Positions 26,801-38,969 of a stretch of DNA of 64,000 nt are shown in pieces. Source of the DNA: Campylorhamphus procurvoides (lineage: Eukaryota; Chordata; Aves; Passeriformes; Dendrocolaptidae). Every line of letters starts with the position of its first letter. Positions within the stretch are counted from its first letter, which is position 1. The DNA is taken from NCBI GenBank assembly GCA_013396655.1, contig WBMV01000453.1:1-64000 (forward strand), written 5' to 3'. The notes under the pieces were generated by a model, which saw only the letters and a list, made by a program, of their open reading frames with translations, was not told the origin of the DNA and did not search any database. Both the position numbers and the translations under genes were made by a program.

Positions 26801-29800
26801 TTTATTGTTCCGTTAGTTTGAACCATCTAACTTAGTTTATCATGAGATTCTACTACTTGGTAGATGTCTCAAGTACTGAGCACAGTTAGCCCTTTGAAAA
26901 CAGTTGAACAGAAAGACAGATGGGACTAGTTTATCTTTTATAAGATGCTAATATAGGAAAGACATGTGACAAGTTCCCCAAATGACAAAACCTCCTAGAT
27001 GGTGCTTTCATTATATTAAACAGCAGAGCATTGGTTGCAAGACAGAGAATGCAGGAAATCAGATTTATATTTTAAAATAAGCCCAAATACTAAGGTTGCA
27101 CTGCTAACCCACAATAGCCCAAAATGCCCTTGAGTATGCGCCATTCCTTACACAAGCATGGTGTGATGAGTAAAAACATATTATATATATTACCTTTTAT
27201 TTCTATTCCTCACGGTACATGTTTCTATAAACCACAGACGTCTGCGGCAGCTCTCACACTTTACTGCTACCTTCTTTTGCCAAGGTCTTGTTGCTGGTTA
27301 CTCGTATTAAGAGCTCTTAGATCTTGCTCAGTGTAATCTATATATCTTTCCTAGTTGGTTAAAAAGTTGAACATCATAAAAACAGCTTTCTGAAAGATTT
27401 TTTTTTGTACAATCTGTCTTCCATCACCTAACCACATAGCTTACTCATTTAAATAATTTTTTGTTTTGTATTTATGATACAGTGTTAGCATTTTATTTGC
27501 CTGAATGCCTCATGGAAAGTCCTGTTCCAGTGTGCATTTTATTCTCTTCCTGTCTGCTTTAATTGAGCAGTAAGCTGATACAACTTTTGGAGTTTTATAG
27601 GCCATAATGAGGAATGAGATGCCACTTTTTGAAGAATGGTCGTAATATTGCCCCCTTCTATTTATTTGGATTTTTTCAAATCTCTCAAGCTACAAATAAT
27701 TTGGTAATATCTTTGTCTTGCTGTATCCCCAGCTGTTCTTAATACTTTAGAGGGAACATTTCCAGCCTACTTTGTTTTCCTAAATGTTTTTATTGCTCAA
27801 TTATTTTTTCTTTTATAAATTGAGTTCTTTCACAAATGAGACAGCTGTCGTAAAAGGTGTCTGTTTGTCACTTTACCATGATCCCACTTAAAGAAATGTA
27901 TTTGGTATTTTTGTTTCCAAGTGTCAGTTTTCAAAATTCTCAGTCAGAATAGATATATAAAACTGAAAGTATCTAAGGTGTTGTAACAGTCCATTTAGCT
28001 TAGAAAACTTCAAATAACACTAGTTTTGAAATGAAAACTTTCCCTCCTCTTGTCATTCTGTGGATAGAAGAGAGATAAACAGTACCTTCCTCTTAGTACA
28101 TGTGCCCTTATCTTGTCATTATAAAAAATTCTCAAAGTACAGTTCTAATGATAATGATGAAATAAATGATGGAATATGCAAGAAAGATGAAAATGTATTT
28201 CCTCCTAGTAATTGTGCTTTTTTTCAAAATGAAAATATATAATCTGCTGATAAAACTGATATGAAAATTTAAACTTCTACATGGGCTGATTAACAGCAAA
28301 GACAAAAAAAGTGAAACGGTAAGCACTACCTCATTAAAAGATGGTTATCTTTTCTTGTTTTCTAAGGCCAGAATTCCAGTCTACTGCAGCAACAAATATC
28401 TTGCTAACTTCCTAGTGTAAAATTCCAAGGTAGCCAACAGTTATTACACATCTTGTCATTTCAAGGATATAGTTAAAACTGATAGTCTGAGAATATTTCT
28501 CCATCCTGGTTTGGGTTCTGTGTGCCCTGACCAAGTTCAGGCTGCATATTGGGCTGATACTTGCATGCCTGGGATGTCTTCTCTCTTGGGAGGCAATTCA
28601 GGTGTGTAGACACATGAGACATGTGGGACTGTCTTCCAGACCTGGAATGAATTTTTAACAGATATGGTGTATAGCTGCCACAGTTTCTGAAACAGTGAGC
28701 ATTGTTCATAATAAATTATATATTACTTTATGTTCTGTGCTACATTTTAAAATAGGGTAGTTGTCATTAACAGCAGCAAAAAGCCCAAGTAAACACATCC
28801 TTTGAGGAATATATTTTAGAAGTGCAATTTGAGAGTTTTTGATTGGACTGAAATGTTAGTCACTCCCTGCAATGAAATAACACATGATCACCTTATTTAC
28901 CTATGAAAATTCTCTTCCTAAAATGTATTTTGTCATGTGAACATATCAAAATTCCATGCTGTTTCCTGTTTATGTTAAATATCAGTGAAATTTTCTATGC
29001 AATTTTTTGAATACTCTGCTTTCTGACATACAAAGATTTTAACAGAAATTATTAGTTAGATGAGTTATTTTAGCATGTATGCATCAATTTTTAGGTACAA
29101 AAATAGTATCTATCTACAAGAATGGCATTCTTAAGCAAGAAATCCCAAACCTAAAGCATAGATATTTGGAGCTTTTGTTTTTACTTAAAGTACTTATGTC
29201 TAGAGTTGTCTCTACTGGCATGGTGTGTAAAGAATCTTTAAGGAAAGTTTAAGGACTGGGAATTACTTTAAAAATATAAAATTAATTTTTAATTTATTTT
29301 GATATGACTCATTATGCATGAAAAAGTGTTATTATTAAAAAATACTACATTATTGTAACTTGGACATTTACTGACTGTCAAAAATATATACTTAAATTCT
29401 TACTGTATGTTGAGATTTTAAATTTGTGTGGTCACTCCCTGGCACATTTTGTAATGTCTGGTGGATTTTACCTAAATAGTCACAACTAAAACAAAGAACA
29501 AGAATCACAATTACAAAAAGAAATAACATACACGTTTTGTTTGTACACTTTAGCTGATAAACAATTGATTTTCTTAGAAATAATATTTTAAAAGAAGAAG
29601 AGATAATGAACATGTAGTTAAATTTATGATGATTCTGATAAATCATTACTAAGGTATTTCTGAAATAAATTTAACCAAAAACGCAGAGTGTACATGAACT
29701 AGTTTTCTTTTAAATACAGCTGATGGACTTCAGTACTGTCACAGTAAAACCTTTATTCTCCCACATAGAATGATATTTTGCCAACTTTGATTCCATTTGT

Positions 29801-32800
29801 GAAATGGTGGAAGTTATGTCAGTTGTCCATACATACAACTGTCGCTTGATCAGCTGTTTTAATGACACTGTATTTTTAAAAATTATTTATGTATGTTTTA
29901 ATCTTCCACTGCTCCAATGTAAAAAGATTCAAATGCAAGAGCTTTTGTTATAAAGGGCACAAATCTACATTGTTAGATAGCCAGTTTTTCATTGTCTCCA
30001 CCTTCAGAATGCCAAAAAGCTGAAGCATAAATGAAATCTTCATCTCAGTTGTGCTGGTTGTATGATTTATAAACTCATTTAACAAGTATGATTTAGTTGA
30101 ATCTGCTGAAAGATCCTCACCCTAGCCCAAAGACATTACTGTCAGCTTAAAACTCTGGCAGTATATAAACTACATGGATATAGTCACAACTTGTTGTCCC
30201 AGACCTTTTTAATCCTGAAGCTGTTTGAATTTAAAAGCTGCTTTTGATATGGAATCCACTGTAAATCTGCACTCTTTGAATTTCCAGTGACACTTCATAG
30301 TGACATTTTGATTTTTTATTTTAAGGTAATCTCTGTTCTTACTTAGTCTCATTACCTGTTATACAGGCATTATTTTGTCTTATATATCAAATACATAGCA
30401 TACTACAAATTATTGTGTCATTGTTCTGCCAAAGCCATCATCCATAAGGGATTTTCCTAGCAAACCAATATAAAAATATAGACAAGATTATCATAATTTT
30501 AGAACCGACATCTTGAAAGCCTCAGGGGTCTTTTGTATTAAGCCTCTTTGTTTCGCAAAGCTGCCAGCATGAAGTTATGAATGACATTAACAACTCTGTA
30601 ACCTTTGCAAAATAAAAATATTACTTTATTGTTTTCAGAGTGAACTTGTTGCATTGCAGCAGGTAGTAGCTTCTTTCTTAATGCACAAATTTTTTGTGTG
30701 TTTTCTGACATTATATTTCAGCAGAAAAGATGACAATTCAAAACCACTTAAGAAATGAGACTGATCTTGCCTCAGAAACAGTAGAAATTATTATGCTTCA
30801 TAAACAGCTCTTTAAGCATCCTACCTTCCCCCTTCTCCAAAGGTGCATATATATGCAGGTAACTTTAAACACATAATTAATCCCAATTTCTTCTTTATGA
30901 CTATTTAGGGTTAAACATTATTTTAAAGTATTTTGCTGGAGTGAGACCATGGAATCCTAATAAAATATTTCCTTCAAAGAAAACAGATACTTGTTGTAAG
31001 TGAAAGACACAGGGGATCAGAAAGTGCTTTATTTTCCTTATACTTCCTCATCTGAAGTTGGTATGCAGTGTTATAAATGAGGATGAAGCACTGGTGTTTA
31101 TTTAATTAACAGTATAAAGGTGTAGCAACATGAGAGTTTCTTCTATAAGACAACAACAGACACTAAAAAAAACCACCAAAATTCAAAATATAGTCAAAGC
31201 TATCTAGGAAGAACAAGTTTAAGAAAAAAAAAAGTATAGAAATGGGACAATAGATGTGTCAGAGATCAGTTACTGAAGCTATTGACACAATTTATTTCTG
31301 CTATGTAAAATCATATGACAGTTTGAGCAGCAAACCTGGAGACACCAGGTAAGAAATTCAAGTATATCTTTGAGGTAAGGACTATGTCATGTGACTCAAA
31401 GGAGGACTTAGTAGGCATCAAAATTGTTAAATTATGCCCTTTAAATTTCCAGAGTTTCTCTTTCTTCAGGTTGCTGCCATGTAAGGTGCTGCTTTCAGTC
31501 ATATGAAGACATCAGTTTGAGCTCACATGATCAGACTCTTCTACCACAAGACATAATAGCATACTGACTTGTGAAATGATACCAAGCCAAATGCTTCTCA
31601 AACAATTCCCAGCCCTCTGTCTCTAATTGTATTTGTTTTATTCTAACTATCACTCAGAAATGGTAAATGATATGTCTGTTCTGGCAATAGAGACAAATGG
31701 ATTATCACAGGAATGTGTGCAGCTATCTAATAGGGACAATGTGATTACTTGTAATGTAATGATTCATGTGCTATATTCTTCAACAGCTGCTTTGTGGGAA
31801 ATAAAGTCAAAATATACCATAGCTGTTCATAAGTGAAGCATAGAGAATAATGAGGTAAATTTTTCAGTGTTAGACTTTATAAGAACTCACCAAATTGCAA
31901 GAAGACTGAATTAGTTACAGTTCTCAACTTATTCAGAAGATGTGCAAAGTGACAGGAAAGAAAGAAGAGAAAAAGATCATTAATTTTATAGCCAACAACC
32001 ATTACAGTCCTCTTTTGAAGAAGGAAGAAACGAAATAAATATAGACTGACTTTGTCAGAAGAAATAATCACTCTTCCTTTCAGCTATCCAAATATCATGC
32101 AGTGATTGAACTGGCAGAAACCTCTCGGTAATTCAAATGTTTCCTTTACACCCACAAATTGATTCTAGAGGGTTGCAGAGGCTGCAGTGCCCACTAGGCT
32201 GAAAAGTACAAGTCTAACACCAATTGCTGGCCTCTGTGAGCTGTGTAGAACTACATGTGCTTACTGCTTAGTAAGATCAGTATTACAGTGATAAAGACAT
32301 TTTCAATTCAGATACACAGGAATTCGGCTTAGTTGTCATGGTATTCTCAGCCATTGACTAAAATCCTCTTTTGTCTCATTCTACCAAAAGCAAATGTAAC
32401 TTTGCAAAGGTTTCAAAATCCTTAATAATAAAAAATATTGACATATTTACTAAGTATTTAAAAAAATAAACCCTATATGTTTGTTTCTATTTCATATAAA
32501 GAATAAATTCTAGATTAATTAAAAGCTTATATTATTTTTGCCTGTATTTTATCAGTATATGAATTAATATGCTTATGTTTTGTCTCCATGAAAATTAATT
32601 GGGATAGTTTAGAGCTATATATTACAGATCTGAAAATTTATATGTCTTACTTTGATGAAAAGTCTGTCTAGCTTTTCTGCCACATATCAAAAGCAGCTAG
32701 GTATTAAAATTTCAAACTTCAGTGTAGTTAATCCTTCTTCAGAAGTCATTAGAGATTAACAAATAAATATGTCCGGTTTAAAATTATCTGAGACTATGTC

Positions 32801-33074
32801 ATTAACTCGCTGGACCTGAAACATGGTGAGAACCTGCTTTTTAAAAGATGATCTTTTAATAAATATAATTCTTAACATTAAAATTGCATTTTTTAAAAGA
32901 GAATTATTTAACTACAATATTATAAATTGAAATTTCCTGTCATGTATTTTCAAAATGAAATCACAGTTACACTATACAGCATGGATAATTGGAGCACACA
33001 TAATCCAACTGATCAGCTGTTGGTGAGAGGCAGTATATTTTAGTTTCTGCATTCAGTAAAGGTTGTTGCTTTAC

Positions 33075-33112
33075 TGTGGTTCATTGTGGTTCGTTGTGGT
33101 TCTTGTGGTTCT
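33075..33112. repeat. Short minisatellite, TGTGGTTCNT x4
   Basis: Four consecutive units of 10, 10, 9 and 9 bp: TGTGGTTCAT, TGTGGTTCGT, TGTGGTTCT, TGTGGTTCT. It is a small, slightly degenerate tandem array. Confidence 0.9.
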
Positions 33113-34965
33113 TTGGGCTGAACTTGCATCATAGTCAGTTCCATGTCCATGAGGTAGACACAGCAAAATACTTTTGTAGGAAGACACTTGGTTTTCAGTT
33201 GAAAACCATTATGCAAATGTACTATTACACAAATTCAATATACCTAATAAATAGACTGCAATTGATTTTACAAAATTTTTTCAGCAAATCAAAAATACAT
33301 AATACCTAGGCAACTTCATCAACCCTGAAGAATTTGGGTATGCAAAATACTGTGAGAGTGATGGACTTGAATCTGCTGTAGCTGCTTGTATCTCAACAAG
33401 CATATTCATGAAGGAATGTTGCACTGACTCTGCAGTGAGAAGCATCATCCCACAACATTAGTAATCTTCAAAGGTGTGTAACATGCTATCTCTGGAGATA
33501 CATGCTTTGTGCAATAACTGACAGACTGAGAAGAGGCCATGCAAGTCATACATTCTGATTTTCTATGCAATGGGAAGTTCATTTTGTTTAGTGGTCTGAT
33601 ATACTGGTCAATATTTTGTTTGAATATTATGACTCATTAAGAGGAGAGGAAATAGAGACAGTGGTAGTGCCTTGGAAGAAGGTTGTGGGATGACTATGAG
33701 GAACATCGAGGAAACACTGGAGTCTCAGACAAGAGAGAATATGCAGCACTCTCTTTCCAAAAGGATGGAGAACAAAATTGGGGAACCTCAGGGGATACAT
33801 CAGTTTTCTGCAAATTATTAAGCCATTGATTTGGCTGAAAGTAAGAGTAGATGAAAATATATGCTTCAAAAGAACAAAGGTTGTTTTATGGCCCTCTTTT
33901 CTTTCTATTCATTTTTACCCAGAAATTTTTAACTTTCTATTCTGAAGAAAGTTGGTTCTTCTGATTTACATCCTAATAAAAAATATAGGGTTTTGGTTAA
34001 GGCTTTCTATGTTGGGGACTTCAGAGATAAAGAAAACAATGAGGCAGTTCACTTCAAGCTCTTACTAATTCTAAATCCCACCATATTCTGCATTGTGCAA
34101 GATGATTGTTCACTTTTCCTGTGTATTACTTAATTTGTAAAATTTCAAACAAAGCTATCTTTTGAGTTTTTGAATTTTAAGCTCAAGATGCTACTTTTCG
34201 GTAAATGTGAAATATTGATATGAAAATCCTCCCTGCAAATATGTTGTTTTCAGTTCTTTAACAGTTTGAAATCAGATTTGAAAAGTTGCCATGTACTACA
34301 AAAAATACTTGCACAGCTTAATCTTTTTTACCTGACTGATTTTCAAAATAATAGCTCAGTCAGATTTTTAACCTGTCCTGCACTTTTTATCCACAGCAAA
34401 GTTAGATGCTATTCAGCATAAATAAAGGTGGGTAAAATATTATATTCAGTAACTCTTTGTAGGACTTGCTTGGTTTTACTGTTATAAGCATTCTGGGCTT
34501 CCTGTTACTGTTATACAGCTCTTAAATTCAGAACAAATTTGTTGGTTTTTGTTTTGTTTTCTATATTATCTTCTTCCCTGGATTATTCAGCATCCTCTTG
34601 CTATCTTTTCTCTTTTTCCTTCATGTCTTCGGTTAATTTAGTCAGTTCTCCATAAATGCAAATTTGTAAATGTTCACACTTGCATTTCTTAAGATCTCAA
34701 GCTGTCTAAAACTTGAAAATCTAGATTAGACACACTTCCTTTTCCAGTTTACTTGGCGATGCACATTTCAATACAAAACACTGGGCCTTTGAAGACATCA
34801 GCTTCAGGGGCTTCTATTCTTCCTGGTTCATGTTTGAGCCACAAACATACATTTAAACTGTAGTTTAATCCCTCTCTGTATTTCACTGCTTAAGATGCAT
34901 AGAGGTCCTGTTAAAAGAGATATGTAGAGGTTCTGAATTAAACAACTGAGGTGAGCATCAGCTTA

Positions 34966-34971
34966 GCCATT
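34966..34971. repeat. Target-site duplication, left (GCCATT)
   Basis: GCCATT immediately precedes the LTR and is repeated exactly at 35543-35548. A 6-bp duplication is usual for ERVK and alpharetrovirus-type insertions. Confidence 0.9.
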
Positions 34972-35039
34972 TGACGCGGGCCTGCTAGGAGAAAAGGAAA
35001 GGACCACTCTGCAAAAAGGGGTGAAGTGCAAAATGGCCG

Positions 35040-35045
35040 TTTATT
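35040..35045 (-). terminator. LTR polyadenylation signal (AATAAA)
   Basis: The + strand TTTATT reads AATAAA on the LTR sense strand. It sits just after the TATA box and before the predicted cap site, so it would lie in U3 and be transcribed only from the downstream LTR of a provirus. Confidence 0.75.
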
Positions 35046-35060
35046 CAACTGTGAGCTCGG

Positions 35061-35068
35061 CTTATATA
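35061..35068 (-). promoter_or_regulatory. LTR TATA box (TATATAAG)
   Basis: The minus strand reads GTTATATAAGCC. Counting about 25-30 bp downstream places the transcription start near 35035, at the CGGCCATTTT segment. The upstream U3 holds GATTGGCTG and ATTGGCC, inverted CCAAT-type motifs. Confidence 0.75.
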
Positions 35069-35542
35069 ACCTTGCATGGGGAAGGTTCTAGAAGGGGGTG
35101 GATTCTAGGGAGGAGTTAGGGCAGGCCCACATCAAATAAGGGAAAAAGGGGCAGGGTGTTTCCTAACAAGGGTAGGTCGGGGAGGAGTTAGGGAGTGGCC
35201 AACCGGAGGCGGAACCAGGGGACGTGCCGTTGTTAGGGGCAACGGCTGGCCAATGGGGAGAAGCCCAGAGCCCGGGAACTAAACAGCCAATCAGGGACCT
35301 GTAACTGGGAGAACTGGGGTACAATGAACCAATTACAACATTTGTAATTATGATTATTCTATTCCTATTCTAATACAGCTACGAACTCCTATCTAAATAA
35401 CTTCAAACTCAGGGATTGTCCTCAAATGTAGGGTGTAACAGGCTGCATTTCTATTTCCTTCACTTCTCCGACCGTGTCTCTGTTCTTCTGCGGTGGCTTC
35501 TTTCTTTTCCACCTCTGGTAAGGTTCCTTTCGTACCCCGACA

Positions 35543-35548
35543 GCCATT
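35543..35548. repeat. Target-site duplication, right (GCCATT)
   Basis: An exact copy of the six bases that precede the LTR at 34966-34971. Confidence 0.9.
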
Positions 35549-38500
35549 CTTCCTATTCTTAGGATAAATTTTCAAACAAGTAGGGAATTCTTTTCTGACA
35601 TATAAAAGAAAAATGTCCTATGTGGTTGTGCCACATTACTGTGTTGCATACAAAGGAAGAACCGTCAGTAGAATATGTAGGCTCCATTTCTGTTAGGAAT
35701 TAAATATTCACAGACACATTGTCATTATAAAATTTGCTTATTTGGAAAGAGGATTTTGTTACCCCTGCTATGGTTCATAGCAAGGATTCCAATCTCTATT
35801 AAGTATTTTATGACTTTTTCTAGTAAGCTATTTCTTATGTCTTTTTTCAAAGATCAAGTTTATTTCACATAAAAAACCTGACAACTTCATCTTGTGCTGA
35901 TCAACAGGATACGCTGGGAAAGGTCACAGACTCCTGTACATCTTTCACCTGGCAGTATGAAAGAATATTATCCTGATAATACAGTACTTCATATTATTGC
36001 TGCCTGGCAAGGTAGTAGCAAGAGTGCAAAGTTCTACAGTAAAATCTGATGTAAACTTTTTCCTTTAAGGAGATAGACATTTTCTAAAATATCATTTCAA
36101 TATTTATTTTTACTATTGGAAAATATATTGATGGTTTTGTAGGCAATTTAGCTGATATGTTATGTGCAGAAGAAGGTATTTATTGTGGTTGCTGTATATC
36201 CGATAATTGGAATTTGCAATAGTACAATTTTTTGTGTTTTTTTGTCACTTCTATTTATTTTTGTTATGTTTGTTTAAATCAGCAACAAATCCCATGCCAT
36301 TTTAAGAATTTTCCTGAAGTGAGGTAAACATGGATGAAGCATGACATACAACGAACCCAGAAAATGTATTTGAGCTTTTTTCAGTGTTTCAGTAAGCATT
36401 TGAGCAAAACTTGAGTTACATACCCAGTGAGGATTCACCTCAGCATGACCCAGACATTGTTATTTTCACTTGCGGGACAATATGTCAGATTACTCTCTAG
36501 GAGAACTTCAAGTTTCAGTACAACCTTGTCAAGCATAATACAAAATATTTTTGAGAACTGAAGTTAAATTCCCACTATATTAATTCCACAGGCTTACCAG
36601 AAAAGGAGGGGATCTGATTCTTCCTATGTTTTTAAATATATTCTTACACATCTTTCTTTTACATCAATGAGATGGTGACAACACTTAGGCATTACTGCTA
36701 TGCAAATTGAGAAAAAAAATGTTTGGAAGTCTTCAAACAATGGAGAAATATCTGGTGGAAGGAAGTGAAGGTGCAGTTGGAAGTGGAATTTAAGAGCATG
36801 CAGGCTTTCTTTTTCGTGATTTTAAACAGCTAGATAAAAATGAAAATATACCTCATATGAGTATATGAAATATGAAATCTCATATGAAATCTCATATGAG
36901 ATTTCACATATGTGAAATCTTTTGGTTTTCAAATCTTGGCAAAACATGTAACATAATAGTTATGTACTGGCTTGAGATATATTTGGTAGACACTGAAGTC
37001 CTGAAAATTGACATTATTAAACTTGCAATCATTGCAACTAGTTATTCCAAGGAACCTTTATAAAATACTAAAGGATTCATGTTCCAAAATAGTTTTGAGG
37101 ATTGAATAATGGAACAACTATTTTTTATTCTAATTTAGCTGAGAAGACCACTGCTAAGACAGGCAGCAAGAGATCATCATGTGCATGTCATGAAGAAAAC
37201 TCGAGGATCACTGTGTGCTCAGGACTGTACAGACAAAACACTGCAGCATCTTTTATTTCCAGGAGAAGAACAGGGAGAACGTTAGGAGAGAAGGAGTGTC
37301 TTCCTCAAAATGGGCAGGACAGATAATTTCTCAGATCTTGTTCTTCTTAGAATACAGTGTATGGCCTTTGGAACACTGTGGGTTTGTGTGCCAGACACTC
37401 CTTAATTGTGTGATGGAGAAGAGTGTGGGGCATAATGTCGCTGCTGGTAGTGGGTATGCCTTTTAGTGTGTTTTCTGATGGTTTTACAAATGTCAATGCT
37501 GCGTAGCATAGTAGTTTGTAAACCTTCAATCCAGACAGACCTACCCAGCAGGCATGTCACAGAAGCTGATTGCATGGCTATGCATCAAAAATACTGGCAC
37601 CACAGTACTGCCAGTTCTTGGTAGCCAGAAGCCAGAGACAAGGCGTGGAATGATCAGGTACTGCTCATTATTTGTGTGTGAATTGTTATGTCTATCCTAA
37701 AAAAATTACTTTAAGTTCAGAGACATATCTACACAAAAACAGTGTCATACACATGCTTGGGTTTGGGTGTAGACAAAGTAGGCAACTGTCCCAGGAAAAG
37801 TGCTATGGTGTGAAGTTACAAAATGACTACAAACCTCCTATCTATTTTAGCTATTCACAAGCCTTTGAAAAATGACATTACAGAAGGGGCCACTAGCTCA
37901 AGAAGAAGTGTAGTGAGTATGGCATAAATAGCTGTTGCTCTAAGGACAAGGGGGATAAGAGTAGCTAGCCTATCCTTACAGCAGCTACTGAACCAAGCCT
38001 ACTTGCCACTCCTATGCTTTCTGAGGGTGACTGAGTAAACGTGTTTTTCCAGGGCTCTGCTTCACCTTTATGACTCCTCTTGCTTCCCACTACTAGCTTT
38101 ACAACCACCATCATTAATTTCTTAAATTCTTCCTCTAAAGAAACCCAAGCACCTCCAAGAAGATTCAGCCTGGTCCCAGCACAGTCACTCTCCCCATGAT
38201 CCAGACATTGTGTAGCAGCTCTGTGGCACTGGGACAGGGGGGTGAGAAGCCATGGTCTGAGAAGCTGTGCAGTCACCTGTCCCTGTGCAAGTAGCTGTAG
38301 GCTTCTACCTTTTCTGAAAATGTTCTAACAACAAATAATTTTTAAACCCAATTTTATTTTTTTCTTTGTAGAAGTAAATAAAATGGTAAGCAGAGGAAGC
38401 AAGCCACATTAGTCTGAGCAAAGGGAAAGACAGTTTAGTGGCAGAGCTATGTCTTCGCTTGCAGTGCAAAGTCTAGTCTGCTGTTTAGTTAGGCTGGGGC

Positions 38501-38969
38501 TTCACACTTTGGATACAGGTAGAAACTGTCATGTATGGTATAATTTCTAAATGTGTCCTCATTAAAACTTTCCTGGATGGGGATTAAGGGAGTGTAATTT
38601 GTCAGTGAATCAGAAACTAGTGCAGGGGTTGTGGTTCAAGCTGATAAGGCCTTGGAGGAAATTCCCTCCTACTGTTAGGAAAACTGGAAAGCGGAAACCT
38701 GAACTATGACTGTTTTAGCTGATAAGAGAAAAATAAATTTGTCTTGAACTAAGGAGGTTTTTTTCCCCTGTTCTTTATATTAGATTTATCAAAAGGAAAA
38801 ATATTGATACAATTTATCATTAAGTTCAAAGTTAAATATATGCAAGTTTGTTTTTTTTCTGTTCATGCCAGCCATATTAATTGACTTCTTGGATTATAAA
38901 GTATGATGTGACTAAATTGATAAGTAATGTAAGTTGAGGTAGCATGAGTAAGTTTTCAGTTTGCTTGTT
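35549..38969. other. Unique sequence, no gene supported
   Basis: Palindromes at 36869-36920 are listed separately. Two parts are less AT-rich than their neighbours: about 37140-37460 and about 37960-38290. Each carries overlapping frames of 60-103 codons with no recognisable domain. The 103-codon minus frame at 37965-38276 has no family signature that I recognise. These could be decayed repeats or chance frames. Confidence 0.5.
36869..36920. repeat. Overlapping perfect palindromes and direct repeats
   Basis: Two perfect 22-bp palindromes overlap. At 36885-36906 the half TGAAATCTCAT meets its exact complement. At 36899-36920 the half AGATTTCACAT meets its exact complement. Before them the unit ATATGAAATCTC occurs twice in direct orientation (from 36870 and 36882). 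Nine-base cores of GAAATCT/AGATTTC thus alternate in orientation across about 50 bp. Such DNA can extrude hairpins or a cruciform. The 63-codon frame over it starts with a repeated M-K-S-H purely because of the repeat. Confidence 0.95.

Larger units (their letters stand above)
21401..34965. other. Gene-free AT-rich unique sequence
   Basis: About 13.5 kb with no supported gene. Frames are short (under 100 codons), often in homopolymer-rich sequence. Simple repeats at 22081, 22958, 23762 and 33075 are listed separately. Stretches such as 24170-25260 look like old decayed repeats, but I could not assign them to a family. Confidence 0.5.
34972..35542 (-). mobile_element. Solo LTR, alpharetrovirus-like/ERVK type
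   Basis: The 571-bp element is bounded on its sense (minus) strand by TG (TGTCGGGGTACG) and CA (CCCGCGTCA). Its ends form an imperfect inverted repeat, and exact 6-bp duplications (GCCATT) flank it. It is far richer in GC than its surroundings. The sense strand has a TATA box, then an AATAAA signal only about 16 bp further on, followed directly by CGGCCATTTTGCACTTCACC. This compact order, with the signal lying before the likely cap site and a short R, matches the avian leukosis-sarcoma group's LTR layout. No internal retroviral sequence adjoins it, so it is a solo LTR. Exact flanking repeats and intact ends suggest a relatively recent insertion. The 60-codon frame at 35393-35575 crosses the LTR edge and is not a gene. 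Confidence 0.88.

Noticed and set aside
35393..35575. 60-codon minus frame with charged residues
   Set aside because: It starts in flanking DNA and runs across the end of the LTR at 35542, so it cannot be an inherited viral or host gene.
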